A model generated the notes under the pieces. The model was not told the DNA's origin, did no database searches, and worked only from the letters and a program-made list of their open reading frames with translations. Shown one piece after another: positions 35,092 to 46,950 of a stretch of DNA of 64,000 nt (positions within the stretch are counted from its first letter, which is position 1; each line of letters begins with the position of its first letter). The position numbers were made by a program, and so were the translations under genes. Source of the DNA: Verpa conica (Eukaryota > Ascomycota > Pezizomycetes > Pezizales > Morchellaceae). Where the stretch lies: NCBI GenBank assembly GCA_033030425.1, contig JAUFSD010000015.1:1116001-1180000 (forward strand), read 5' to 3'.

Positions 35092-36062
35092 TCACTGAGT
35101 CGGAATCGTCGACCCTTTGGCCCACCCGTTACTCCAAGCCCACTCCTGGATGGCATACCCGGTAGTCTGGAAATACAGGCGTATTTGAATATTACCCCAG
35201 CAAATACAACTGAGATTACTACCTGAAATGAGGTCTGTAATCTTTCCAGGGCTATTCCAGCTTCCCGACCATGCAGCCTCTACGAGCTCGTTATTGTTGT
35301 TCGCCCAATAGACCCTAATCTGCGGTTTATCTGACCAAGTAACTGCCGCAAGGGGGGTGCCGAAAGGCGCGGGGTAATTAAATGCGCCTATTATCACTCA
35401 GCGTTAATAGCGCTTCTAATATATACTAGGTCATGTAGCTCTCACCAACAGTCCATTGACCATCCCAGCAGTGCTCGCGTAAGCGTAGGTCCGGAGCCTG
35501 GTAGTAGACGCGCATATGATCACCCCAACGGATAGCGGCCAAGCCAGACCCAGAGGCAGCAGCTGGAAGAGTCGATCCGGCAGTCCATCCAGATGAGCCC
35601 CAGCAGTGCTCGTGAATAGCGGCGTCGTTGGGCTTTTGATAGTAGATACGGATGTTAGGGCCGCCCCACACAACAGCAGCGAGCTTGGTCCTCGGATCGG
35701 CCTGGATGCGACTTTGGCCTAGGCCGCCTAGGGACCAACCAGACCCTTGCCAACAATACTCTTGGATGATGTTGTGGTCATCGAGATAGTACACCCGGAT
35801 CTAGTTTTATGTCAGTGATGATAGATAAAGCAGCCAAAGAGTTGCTAACCTGCGCTGCATTATCCCATTGAATAGCGGCGAGAGGAGTGCCGAGCTTTGC
35901 CTTCGTGATTACGTTCCTACTAGAGCCCCCGGTCCATGATCCATCCCATTGTGTCTCACGGATCGCGCCGTCGGTAGCCTGCCAGTAGTTACGGATGTGT
36001 ACACTGCCCCAGCAGACGGAGGCAATGTTCGTACGGGGAAGTGCGTCTGTTCTTGCGGACAT
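35092..36062 (-). CDS. Fucose-binding lectin, AAL-like six-bladed beta-propeller
   Basis: Three minus-strand exons, 36062-35850, 35800-35446 and 35387-35092, with introns of 49 bp (GTTAGC..ACTAG) and 58 bp (GTGAGA..AATAG). 287 aa, in frame. Six repeats follow the pattern AAxxWG..xIRxYYQ...L.E.CW...W, for example SVCWGSVHIRNYWQA, LAAIRWGDHMRVYYQAP and SCICWGNIQIRLYFQT. Each blade keeps an Arg on one strand and Glu plus aromatic residues on the next, the residues that bind L-fucose in Aleuria aurantia lectin (about 312 aa). There is no signal peptide, as in that family. Likely roles are storage, recognition or defence against animals and bacteria; these are inferred. Both introns cut within blades 2 and 5. 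Confidence 0.9.
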
Positions 36063-36740
36063 TTTGAGTTTAAAGTCTTATTGGAATAGTAGTAAAGGTT
36101 TTTAGGATGTTTCGATTTCTTGGTGAAGGGATGGTGAGAAGAAGTTGACTGAGAGGGGGGGGAGTTTGTGATGGCTTTATATAAATTTTGAGATGAGCAT
36201 TACGAGACTAATGATCAATTATTGTTCATTTTCGTTTTTCCATTCTTGGCCTAATGGAGAACTCCCGTTCCACGTGCTTAGGAGAAAGCCGAAGTAGCAT
36301 TCTAATTGGGTCTTTTGATTTTAATAACGGCTACTTACATCCAACTCCATTTCTCGATTACTTTAGTAGACCGGAAGGATTTCAGCTCGTATTACACATT
36401 TAAGTTTAGCCCGCATATTGTAGATCTGATCGGATACTCGTAATCTGATGACGCTTTGAGAATGGACTGTTACTGGATCCCATACATAACTGTGCCAAGC
36501 CTATGGTTTTGTATGGTATGTCGTACAGTTACGAGTTGTAATGAGATTTTTGACATAATAGGTTATTTTCCCAGTGCAGTCTAATACAGATTAAGTTTAT
36601 ATAGATACAGCGGTGCTGCATAGTTACAGTTATAAAGTAGCTAGCCAGGGGAAAAGAAAAGGTAAGCTTACGACTCTCGTTATGTGTTCCGAGGATCGGG
36701 CTTCAACTCTTTAATCGGTAACGTGCAAAGGTTTGCCTCA

Positions 36741-37110
36741 GTGTGGTCTACAGGCGCCTCGGCGTTGGCTTCGCCTTTGATTTTAGGAGCCTTTCCTCGA
36801 GGTGTCCCGGAGCATAAGACTATTTTAGGTTATAGTATTAAAGTACGATTTGGGTACTGTTAGGTTATGTATGCTAGACTACTATGTATACTCTATAGGT
36901 GACAGTGATTAATTCTAACCTATAGCCTCTAGTTGTAAATAACGTTGATTCCTACCAAGGTTTATGCCTATTACTATAACTAATTATTCAAATAGTATTA
37001 TTTATGTTTAGTGATGATAGGCCTCGAGCAACATCGAGGTGAGGTCGGGGGGCTTTTTTGAGGTGCCTCGGTCTTATAGCCCTCTGACCTTGTCCTCCTC
37101 GGGGCCAAGA
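36741..37110. repeat. Degenerate GC-rich CTCGAG repeat, copy 1
   Basis: Two GC-rich blocks (36745-36810 and 37018-37110) enclose an AT-rich centre. The second reads GCCTCGAG..ATCGAGGTGAGGTCGGGGGG.. and then GAGGTGCCTCGG.CTTAT. It parallels the block at 40270-40330, while the first, with TTAGGAGCCT..CCTCGAGG..ATAGACTATTTT-like text, parallels 40350-40400. The blocks are in a different order in the two copies. Confidence 0.45.
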
Positions 37111-37349
37111 CCCCGTTGACCACACTAGTTCCCCTCTGTAGAAGGACCACTGAAGTTTGGATATTACTGGTAAAGGTAAGCTAAACCCCCAGCGCACCCA
37201 AAGATTGGAGGAATGATCTTCTAATCATAAACTACCGTGGAAGGGTGTCGATAATCTGACTATGCTCTGCTTAGCTGAACTAGGTATGTCTTCCTACTCT
37301 CGGTTATGGACCAAGTGTTAGCCTTGGGCAGCAATATATATTCAGGTGC

Positions 37350-37664
37350 ATGAACAGAGTACCGACGCGTCAAATAAGACGCCCCCTCAGATACTTGTGT
37401 AAGCATGTGGATATCTCGTTGGCTGTAGAAGATTCAATTCCTAAAATGGTAGTTATTCCCAAACATTGGTGGTCGTACGTAGAATGCTGGCTGAGTACCC
37501 GCGCTAGACCTAATATGGTGCTTAGCGCAACATGCAATGCACATCACCCAAAATGCTTATTTCTCGGATATCTGCAGCGTACGGCAAAAAAGATCGAGAA
37601 ATCAGGGTCTGGTAACAGGGTCTTGCGGCAAATCCTACTACTAGAATCTTTGCCAAAAACCTAA
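37350..37664 (+). CDS. Hypothetical ORF (104 aa), doubtful
   Basis: ATG-initiated single frame (MNRVPTRQIRRPLR..). The product is basic with no recognised domain. Its last third contains the left arm of a 24-bp inverted repeat, so part of the frame may be repeat-derived. Confidence 0.25.
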   Translation: MNRVPTRQIRRPLRYLCKHVDISLAVEDSIPKMVVIPKHWWSYVECWLSTRARPNMVLSATCNAHHPKCLFLGYLQRTAKKIEKSGSGNRVLRQILLLESLPKT

Positions 37665-37723
37665 AGAACAAACAGGAACGCTGATTCTCGTGTCCCGCGT
37701 TTCTCGATCTTTTTTGCCGTACG
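37578..37723. repeat. Perfect 24-bp inverted repeat with 98-bp spacer
   Basis: The left arm 37578-37601 starts CGTACGGCAAAAAAGATCG. The right arm 37700-37723 is its exact reverse complement. Partial similarity extends beyond both ends. It could be a MITE remnant, a cruciform or, if transcribed, a hairpin RNA. No target duplication was recognised. Confidence 0.8.
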
Positions 37724-39057
37724 TTGTAGAAGTGGTATATATATATATTAAGACGTATAGTTCTCCCTACTCCACACTCCCACTCATACTGCCGGGTCCT
37801 CTATGAAGGATAAATATTTATAATCGGGTATATTTTGGAAATCAACTAGACTTGCGCACCATACTAACTGTACTGGGATTTCTGTATTTGTACGCCTAAT
37901 CGGTTTTCCAAACGTCACCCGATTACAAGTAGGCAATCTAATAATCGCTTTTCAGGCGGTGTCATAGGTTGATATGTACCCCGCTTTAATCTATGAACCT
38001 TATTTCAGCTCGTCTCGATGCATCCCCCTTTCTGTGTAATCCCGAGAACCTAGCTTTACCGACCAATGATATCAACTTTCAAAGGCACTCGCGAAGGACC
38101 TGTCCGGGTCTGCCCGGACTGTTTTGTGGTATTGACCTGTAGTTGATAATATCTTCAGCTGAAATGCACCCGTGAACTACGGAATAGTTCTAGACAACAT
38201 ATCTTCAGCCGTTGCGCAGATGCATCTCTCAAATAGGGAAGTCCGGCAAATAGATTTATGCACGCAGATTATACCATAGTCCATTACAACCCTAGTCTTA
38301 GAAAATCACCTTTAGTAGAGTTAGTTTTGTAAAACTTGGTATTCCTCGGAACTAGACATGGTAATATAGTTGAGCTCAAAGATGTATCAGGCCCCATATT
38401 CTAGAAGCCTGGAGTATAAGTTGCCCCTAGGGTTAATATCAGCATGTGATAATCTATATACACGGAAATTAAGATTTATAATAACTTAGTTCCCAGGTTG
38501 ATCATTCTTCCGAAACAACAACTAATCAACTATATTACACTAATATATTATACTGGCCCTATATATCGATATTAAGATCGCTGCTGCGTTGTTGATCGTT
38601 ACATCGGCTAACTAACCACAACACGCGTACTCGGATAGCCACATACCTGGCTGCCGGGTTTTCAGTTCCACCGGAAGCAGCTGTTGATCACACCCCTTTT
38701 GTATAAAATATAATTTGAAGAGGTAATAAGAGCCGAAAAAAACTAGAGTGTGTGACTTGCACGTTGCATTAACATTACACATATATAGCTTAGCACGGGG
38801 ATGGCTTTTTTAGGCCTTAGATCCCCAGAGTATATCACGGTAACGTACAGTCAAGGCATGACGTAAGGCTAGCTACGAGTATTATCATTGTCTATCGGAA
38901 TAGTTGCTGCGAGGTATTTGACGAATTGTATCAATCGCTCTTTGGGGATGTATCCGTTGCAAAGCGATGGGGCCCGTATCTACAAAATTCCAAAAGACAA
39001 GGAGGTAGAACGAGCCTGTCTTCTTGTGATTGATTGATAATTGCGCTGCGCTGTGGT

Positions 39058-39166
39058 GTACTAGGGGTAGGGGGGTGAAGATGGAATGGGTCTCACAGTT
39101 TTCCTATGGTGACCCCATAGACTGGAGATCTCCGCTGTCCTATCATCACACCCCTACCCCTAGTAC
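39058..39166. repeat. 16-bp inverted repeat around a palindrome
   Basis: GTACTAGGGGTAGGGG at 39058-39073 is exactly inverted at 39151-39166. The centre carries an imperfect palindrome, CTATGGTGACCCCATAG. A short decayed transposon is possible; flanking duplication was not seen. Confidence 0.7.
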
Positions 39167-40264
39167 ATAGCGAGGCATGATCCTCGGCGCCACGTGATAT
39201 AGGCTATGCACGAGACAGAAGATGAGCCATATCTAACTTAATGCAGGCAATGGATATTTACAGTAATCCTTTCCTTGGTAAAAAAAATAATGTAAAGGAG
39301 TAGAGTAAAAGTATTATCTTAGATAGCTATACTCTGGGGAGTTCGTTGCCATTATCTTTAGCTCGGCACTTGGCTGTCATTCACAAACTTGGCCTGTGAT
39401 AATGCATGGCACCCATAAAAAATGGAGCTCTTTCCTTTGAACTTCATTAAATAGTCTTATTTATGCTTCTTGATGGAGATTTTGATCAAAATCACCTTAA
39501 TCTCGACGATTAAACCTAGGGTATGAATATTTTTGTGTGGGTTGTTACCTCTGGGGCCACTCCTGCATGTCTCGGGTTTTAGTACTTAGTATGCACGTGC
39601 CGCCGTACTAGGGTATTAATCCGCGGAATATCTCACTGATGTATAGTCAGCCCTTCGAGAGCTCTGCCCACTAGACCTCAATAGCGCAAACACTCTGACC
39701 CACCAGAAGGTTCTTGGGCCCGGTTGGATGGTCCTTGGATAGATTCACCTACACCCCAGTAGAAAAACTCAGGTTTGTAAGAGTCGAAGACGTGGGACAC
39801 CCACCAACTGTTATAGTCAGCACATCGCCTCATTCTTAGTATACTTTCTAAGCCCAAACCTACCCTAGAAGTTTGTTCTGCACGTAGGATGGCCTAATAT
39901 TATAGTTCATTGGATACTAGTAGCAATGAACCGATTGCGTGATCGTGGAAGCTTCTGTGTATAAGGGAGTACAAGGCCTTCTAATGGGCCGACCCATATT
40001 TGGGCTTGCTCGAGCCGTACTCGGGCCGGAGGAGCACATTTTCTAGCTGGGCTGGGATGGGCCGTAGGAAGTATTTGCCCGGCCTGAATATTTAATTGGG
40101 CCAACCTTGAGAATTTTAGAAGGGGCTTGCCTCTTAGGTAGCACCAGTGGGCGTCGGTTTATTTTGGAGGAGGGTCTCTAGGGCAATAAGAGCAATATTA
40201 GCCCTTGCTTGGACTGCTTGGGCTTGCCTGGGCTTCCATCAAACAAGCTGAGCCTAGTGTGGTC

Positions 40265-40690
40265 CACGAGGCCGCTCGAGGCGAGGTAGGGGGGGTGGTC
40301 TCGAAGTGCCTCGGCTTTATGGGCTTCTGGCTTTGGCTCACATTGGGAATTAGGAGTCAGGCCTCGAGGAGCCTTGACACATAGACCTATTTTTAGTAAT
40401 AAGTAAAAGCTAGTAAATAATGGTCAATAGTGGTCAATCCATATGATGTCATAGGCATATATGAGGTTGGGCTTACCCCCTCCTCCAGGTGTATGTAGTA
40501 TCAAACTGTCATTCTATTGCTTGCACCTGTACTTTCACAAATAGTGTGACAAATCATAGTGGGAATAGCTAGCATATACTTCTACTAGAGCCTGTGGTAT
40601 CTTTTAAATTTATTATTACTTACCTCGAGCCACCTCGAGGCCGATACCACAAGGCGAGGCCCCGAGATGCTCGGCTCCGTAGACCACACT
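40265..40690. repeat. Degenerate GC-rich CTCGAG repeat, copy 2
   Basis: GC-rich blocks at 40268-40400 (CCGCTCGAGGCGAGGTAGGG.. and GGCCTCGAGGAGCC) and at 40621-40690 (CCTCGAGCCACCTCGAGGCC) flank about 220 bp of AT-rich sequence. Related to copy 1 at 36741-37110. Repeated CTCGAG palindromes suggest derivation from one element with internal inverted repeats. Confidence 0.45.
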
Positions 40691-41561
40691 ACAAGAGACC
40701 TCTATTGCGTCGTCAGAAACCTTTAACGGTTGTAACTATACAGTAACTTCAGTTCATGAGATTTACCTGACGGCTTTACAGTAAGGTTCAAACGTATTGA
40801 TGGAGTGTATGTAGCTTTCCCTAGATTTTATTTGTTAGATAGGTAGAAGGAGGGCCTACGTTATCGATTCCAGTCTCCCATTGTACCAAAACCCGGCGTT
40901 TAAAAACATTCTAGTTCTGATGGATCGATAGTAAGGTTGAGAGACTATACTATGTTTCAATATCTACAATAGCACAGCGTCTGAAAATACATTAGTTATT
41001 TTATAAGTCCTTTGTGCCCATTTGTCATATGGAACTACAAATATTCCAAGTACGTATATGCTTAGGCCAGCCCCTCGGAAGACATTCTATTAAGCCTGAA
41101 TCGTGAGACTCAACAATAAATGATCACACGAGACAATAAAACACTGCATTATTGGCCAGGATAAATTAATACATTTATCTTTATTATATTACCAGATGCT
41201 TATCTGGTTCTCTGTGACATACAAACGCTAAGAGCGAAGGGATATTACTAGCCACATGCAACCCTCCATAGTCTTAAATTCTAGTAGCGCTGATTCTGTA
41301 CTGTGAGTATGCCGATGGTTATAAATAGTCTTCATCATTCCTAATAGTCTTTGGCCGGTTTGTAGCGCCCATGAAGTTATCACTCCATACATTCTATAAA
41401 TTCATTCAATCGTTAGTGCCAACAACTAAGCTATAGTTAAGGTGGATAATACCATGTTATAAGGATTAGAATATGGCAACGAGGAGAAAATAGTACTACA
41501 GTTACAGAGCAGTTTCAGTGTTTCAGCGCCAGTTATAATATAAAAAAAGATCAAATAGGTA

Positions 41562-42946
41562 TTACCTATGACGGAGTTTCTCTAAGGAATACAAGGAAAT
41601 ATTTTCGGCTTCCTGTAGTCTACTAGTATCACAGGCTACGTCTGATGCGTAGCGAAAATATGCTAATGCTTCGTGGGCACTACGAATGCCCTGATTTGAC
41701 GAGTAAAGTGTGTTTTGGCAGTTGAGCTGTTGATTATGGTGGGCTTTTAGTCCGTTTATGTACGCAAACATAAGCAGATCAAATAGTTGTTCTACCACTG
41801 CATGGAAGTTAATAATTCAGTGGAAGGGTTTGACTAAGGGCGCAATACCTCTCTTGATACAATGGTAAAATTCCATAACGTATTTACTCTCCCAATCCAC
41901 AATGCCCTCTAAACCGGTCTGCACAGACGAGGAGTATATCTTTCTTGTGTCTGAATGATATACATAAAACTGGAAAGAATGTTTGTCGGATAAAATAGCG
42001 ATAATTGGCGCCCAGAGGCTTGAAGTGAAGTTATGATAGTCGATAGCTAACAGAATGTTAATAGAAGAGGCTGTCTATAGTTCTTTGGGAAATATACCAT
42101 CGCTTTTAGACAGTATCTGAGCAATTAAATCCTTTTTAGCCGCTGGGCTCTGTGATAGATCTTTATCTGTTCTAACCATAAATGCTACTTGGCACCCGCT
42201 AACTTCATAAATATGATCGATCCTGCCACCTGCGGCAAACTGGCCCTCAGATCTCTTTTCCGGTACGTTCCTGAGATGTCCGCCAAAAAGATAAAATATC
42301 TTTCCCATCATCTAACCACATCACAGGTTTAGTAAATATATGCAAGAATTAATATATCTGGATCATTGAGTTACCAGCGGAATAAAGCGGGACATGCTTT
42401 CTACGCTATGGTAGTCGTAGACGTTTCCGTACTGAGTAACTAAATTGGCGACATCTTGACATATCTTCTTGATGAATTGTAATGGTAGTCGTGATCTTTT
42501 TATCTCGAATGACAGAAACGTGGGATCTTGTCCCCGCTGTAGACCAAATAATGGTGCAACCTTATCGAACTTTACATTGCTAAAAGAGATGTCTACCTCC
42601 TCTATACCATATCACACTTAGCTATGATACTTCTAAAGTAGGGTGTCGGATGGGTGTTACTTAAAATGGTTATATACGCTGAGCGTCTGATTTTATACCT
42701 GCGCATGACAGCAAGTAACGCTATCACAGTATCAGGGGTCAGGTCTAACATCTCGGAAAGAACCTGCTTTGCTTCATCTGTTTGAAGAACACCCCCTTTA
42801 TCGAGGAAAGTCCGGGAGCTGTTTTTCTCAATAAGTAGTGGGGGCACGTAGAAATCAACATTGATGCGGTCAATTTTCACGGTTGTGCTTAGTTTATTAT
42901 CAGTCTTAGTGAATAGCGGCTCATATTCTGTCTCTGTGCTTCCCAT
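41562..42946 (-). CDS. Five-exon PD-(D/E)XK nuclease-like protein (386 aa)
   Basis: Minus-strand exons 42946-42661, 42601-42375, 42311-42098, 42046-41849 and 41797-41562. Introns are 59, 63, 51 and 51 bp with GTAACA, GTAACT, GTATAT and GTATTG donors and good branch sites (TTACTAAAC, CTATTAAC, ATTATTAAC). All phases close. The middle reads GRIDHIYEVSGCQVAF then VRTDKDLSQS and a helix, then AIDYHNFTSSLWAPIIAILS and FQFYVYHSDTRKIYSS. This beta-strand/Asp/beta-strand/helix layout resembles PD-(D/E)XK nuclease-like domains of fungal accessory proteins. Asp203 is present, but the place for E-x-K reads R218-T219-D220, so activity is doubtful. The last exon is helical. The 3' end could continue past a GTAATA donor overlapping the stop. 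The assignment is by motif only. Confidence 0.65.
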
Positions 42947-44297
42947 ATCTATTGCGATTGAGGAACTTCCAGGTAGGGGTGTTTCTGGGATGGGTTGGTG
43001 ATTGTGTTAAGAGTGCTTTCCAGATATAAGATAGGGTAGAATGCGGGGTTATGTGATGGACTGTGGTTGCCTTAACTGCCAGGTGTTATGTGAGGGTTAG
43101 GTGTTGTTACATGCCTATAAAAAAAAGTTTGGCCCGAGATAGCAATCATAATACAACACACAGCCCCAGACATTCTTTCTCATTTATTGGACAATATATC
43201 TGTGCATTTAAGCACTGGTTCTTAGGGTTTTACAACTACTTTATCCGGTGGGTTTGGGGGACGGCCGTTGTGTTGTAATGTTCGGTTGCCATACTTTATA
43301 TGAGCTGGTAGATACAGTACATGTATTAAAGGGGTCTTGGCGCTTCGACAGTCAGCTTGTGCAATACAGCCAACAAATAGAAAACTAGTCGCCTATAATA
43401 ATAGTGTATATCCTAGATCCTGATGAATTGATTTCTATGATCTCTAGAAATGGTGCTGGTAGTCTCAAACTGCATAGTTCCTAGTTCACTAACACGAGGT
43501 GCCATCACGATGCTATCCCTCGGTGTATTATCCTGTAGACTATAAGGTCCCACTACGTGTGTTTCCCCATGTGAGTTTCAATTACGAATTGATAGGAAGG
43601 AAATTATTAGGAGATGTATAGAGAAACCTTGATAAAACTTTTAGATTAAGCACGTATTGGGTATGTACCTGAGCATTTGTCTAGAAACATGTCATGTTAC
43701 ACGTTAAGGGACGAATGTCTCAACCCACTCCCTGCCTCCCTAGAGCCAGGAATGAAACATTCAGCGTTGTTCCAGACGGTTCCACGGGAGTGAGCATCCA
43801 CGCCAAGCAATGAGGCTCAAGTGCACGGGGATTTCACGTGGAACAAAGCAAAAGAGCTTCAAGAGAACAAGAACATCAATTGGTTCTATTGCTACTGTTA
43901 CATACACATATACATGCACTCCTCTACACGCGCTCTAGGCTAATAATACTATTACCCGCCCAGTTAGTACATCGCTTATTTAACCGTCGCTCAACCACTC
44001 ACAACCCTTAATTAACCGTCGCTCAACCTCTCACATCCTGCCAATCTCATCCCTAACCTGCCGAGCCGCTGCGCCCCATCGCCCCATCACAATCAAGATT
44101 ACGACGACTCCTCGGCCAGGGGATTTCTTTTTTTCTTTTCGCATATTTGGACAACGACAGTCCCCTTCTCCCCCTGCGCCCAACCTTCTTCCAACCTCAC
44201 CACACAGCCCTACTTTCCCCCCTAGTACATTCCTCAACGGCTTTTTCCCCCTCCTCAATCACACAAAAAAAGAAGTAATCAAACCCTAATAGCAAAC
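42947..44297. other. Gene-less stretch
   Basis: Divergent region between the nuclease-like gene and the CYSTM gene. Frames at 43063-43278 and 44031-44258 are unsupported. The part before 44298 is pyrimidine-rich, as is common in fungal promoters. Confidence 0.4.
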
Positions 44298-44800
44298 ATG
44301 ACACACGGCGTCGGCGACCCGAGATATGTTAGTTTATCCTATTAACCCTCACCTCCTCCTCCTCCTCCTTCCCCCGCATCCCGACACGGCCCACTAACAC
44401 TCCGTAGAACCAACCCGGCTCTCCACCGCCTCAATATCCAGCTCAAGCTTATACTGACCCTAATGCTGCCTACTACCAACAACAACAACAATACCCTCCA
44501 CAGCAGCAACCACAGCAGCAGGTTGGATACTACCAGCAGGACCCCTACGCGCAGACACACCAGGACCCATACGCGCAGTCACAGCAGTACCAATCACAAG
44601 GCTACCCGCCACAGCAGACATACCCTCAGCAAGGGTACCCTCCACACCAAGGGTATCCCCCACAAGGCCAGCAGCCGATGGTATATCAGATGCCACCCCC
44701 GCCACCCGGCGGTACCAAGAAAGGAGGTGGGAATGAAGGGTTGATTGCGGCGCTTTGTGGTACATTGATGTGTTGTTGTTGTTTGGACGCGATTTTTTAA
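44298..44800 (+). CDS. CYSTM-family protein with Gln/Tyr/Pro-rich region (140 aa)
   Basis: Two exons, 44298-44327 (MTHGVGDPRY) and 44408-44800. They are separated by an 80-bp intron with GTTAGT donor, CACTAACAC branch site and CGTAG acceptor, phase 0. Residues 11-110 are a disordered Gln/Tyr/Pro-rich tract with QQYPPQQ and QQGYPPHQGYPPQG repeats. The C-terminus is a CYSTM module: GLIAALCGTLMCCCCLDAIF, a hydrophobic helix with four consecutive cysteines before the stop. CYSTM proteins are tail-anchored membrane proteins linked to stress and metal tolerance in yeasts and plants. The long frames on the opposite strand and in other frames are by-products of the CAG-rich repeat. Confidence 0.88.
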
Positions 44801-46950
44801 AATCGCGTAATGAGAGAGGAACTCACTCATGAAATGTTGATTTTTTTTTTCCTTCGTGTTTTTTATACCTTTTTTTCTTTTTTCTTTCTGTATTCATTCT
44901 TTGATACGTATCGGGCGATAAGGTTAGGGGCTGGGGCGATGCGAGTTTTTTTTTTAATCTCCCGCTGATGCATGGTGGAGTGTTGCGTTCTCATGTGGTT
45001 TTATCGATCGTTCAATACAATTAATGATTTCATTCTTAATCGCTTTTGTTTTTTTTTGCGTATGTGTTGGTTTTTAGGGGTAATGAGTTGGATGTGAACG
45101 TGGTGTCTTGGTCATGTGGATTAACAAGTCGTGCCTGGTAGTACTTATGAGATAGACAATCTGAGAACGGGTGTGTAGTGTAATTTGTTGAAATGTATTC
45201 TTTCACCCCTCATTCTGTGTTGCGATATCTTCTGATGTGGGGTCTTCCGAGAGGCATTTTATAGTTAAAAAGTGTAATTTGCGATGTACCCTGATACCTC
45301 CGATGGGGAGAAAGCATACACGACGCACCCGGATACTAGCGTTCCTAGATATTCAGCCAAAACTATAAGTAATGCGCCCCCTTTGCTAGCCGTTAGCCTT
45401 GCTGAACGCTATAAACTGTTTTAGGTGTTGTTTAAATTTACTGTGTCATAATTCACGTGTATCAAAGTATAAATGCCGTACCTCACAGTGTATGAGAAAG
45501 CTTGTTCAACCACCAAATATAACCAAAACTCCCCTATATACTAGACATCATACAGACATAGGATACTTATACCACCGCATTGGAGTATCACAGAAGAAAT
45601 AAATAACCGAAAAACTATAAGAACCACCCATACAATAACTACCCTCGAAACCGAAGTAAAAATAGCCGCTAATTTATAAATTCTCCAATACGAGATCACT
45701 GAGTGGGATATCCATACCGGTATTTATAATTGTGGAATGTTGGCTCTCCGCAGACGAGGAAGATAGAGCTCGTATCGGTGAAGATTAGTTTCCGGCATGA
45801 GACTAAACCTTGCCCTTTCTTGCTCGGGGAAAAATGAGAGTGTCTTGGAAACAGTTTCTTGTGGTGGCCCTGGGTTGGAGTTTTTGTTCTTCTTATATTT
45901 ATGATATAATGACGAGCCTAGCATAGAGCTGTAGTTGATTTTGTTTCGGCACAAGCGATTGATGGTTATTTTTTGGGGTTTATGCATCTGGGATGCAGTA
46001 TTGAAAACTTTAATAGCGGATATATATTAGGTCATCAAGTCACGTGACTGCTGAATATTAGATACTCCTCTTAAGCCAGGGCTAGGAATTGTTTTATTCT
46101 TTTCCTTACTGCTCTATCCTGTGTACATATAGCTCATGGGAAGTTGCTGCCTTCACACAAACTGGTCCTCTATGCTGTAGGATCTAGCCTTTCCTTCATC
46201 CTAGAAGTTTGATTTGATTTAATTTATTAAAGTACTTGGGGTGACCAGGTCACCTATCTTGTACAATAATAAACAAATACTCACTGGTGCTGCGTTAGAT
46301 ATCTTCTAGGTACGAACATGGGCTAAGTAAGATGATATCTAGCACCCAGATCCTGCTCACGGTATCTAGGGGAAATCCTATGCGCCGATGAAAGTTAATC
46401 TAGCTCGATTCAAGCCACCAGAGGACGGGTGATTCCCATTGGGCAAAGGTATTGGAGAATCTCTAATGGCTGATTGGTTAAACCGCCAACTCAGCGCAAC
46501 CAACTCTTCAGAGGTTGTTTTATAGGGATAGTTTGTACGATGTGTAATCGGGAGATATCCGAAGTAATCGTGTCAGCCCTTGTACGAAGAGCGGAATATG
46601 ATGAGAAATGATTGTGGGAGTGTAGACTGTTGATGAGAAGGTTTGTGAGTAATCCCCGCGATTCGCAAGTGTGGCCCCTATGAGGTCCGTTGATGATGAT
46701 AGATGTAAATTTTTGAAGCTTTCGGGTATCTGTTACTAGTTACTATCTTTTTTTCTTACTGGTTGATGGCTCAAGACCGATCAGGTAAATCGATCGACAG
46801 ATCAGATCGGCGATGGTGGGTGGCCTAAATTCGAGCCACATGCGGGGTGAAAATCCTTCTTCTTGTCCAGTATAAGTTGAGGAGCAATCCCATACGTCGG
46901 AGCACATCACCAGAGCCGACTTTGTTTTCTCTGTCGCTATCAGTGAAATC
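44801..46950. other. Gene-less stretch
   Basis: T-rich 3' flank of the CYSTM gene, then AT-rich spacer. A doubtful minus-strand ORF lies at 45724-45987. Nothing else recognised. Confidence 0.4.
45724..45987 (-). CDS. Hypothetical ORF (87 aa), doubtful
   Basis: Minus-strand ATG-initiated frame, basic, rich in Lys, Asn and Arg (MHKPQKITINRLCRNK..). No domain. Could be chance. Confidence 0.2.
   Translation of the reverse strand: MHKPQKITINRLCRNKINYSSMLGSSLYHKYKKNKNSNPGPPQETVSKTLSFFPEQERARFSLMPETNLHRYELYLPRLRRANIPQL

Larger units (their letters stand above)
36063..41561. other. 5.5-kb gene desert with GC-rich repeats and hairpins
   Basis: No convincing gene apart from a doubtful 104-codon ORF (37350-37664). 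It holds copies of a CTCGAG-containing GC-rich repeat, a 24-bp inverted repeat and a 16-bp inverted repeat (listed separately), plus a GGGCC-rich patch at 39985-40110. The rest is AT-rich. Confidence 0.55.

Noticed and set aside
44460..44830. Long minus-strand and alternate-frame ORFs rich in Val/Leu or Ser/His
   Set aside because: By-products of the CAG-rich repeat in the CYSTM gene.
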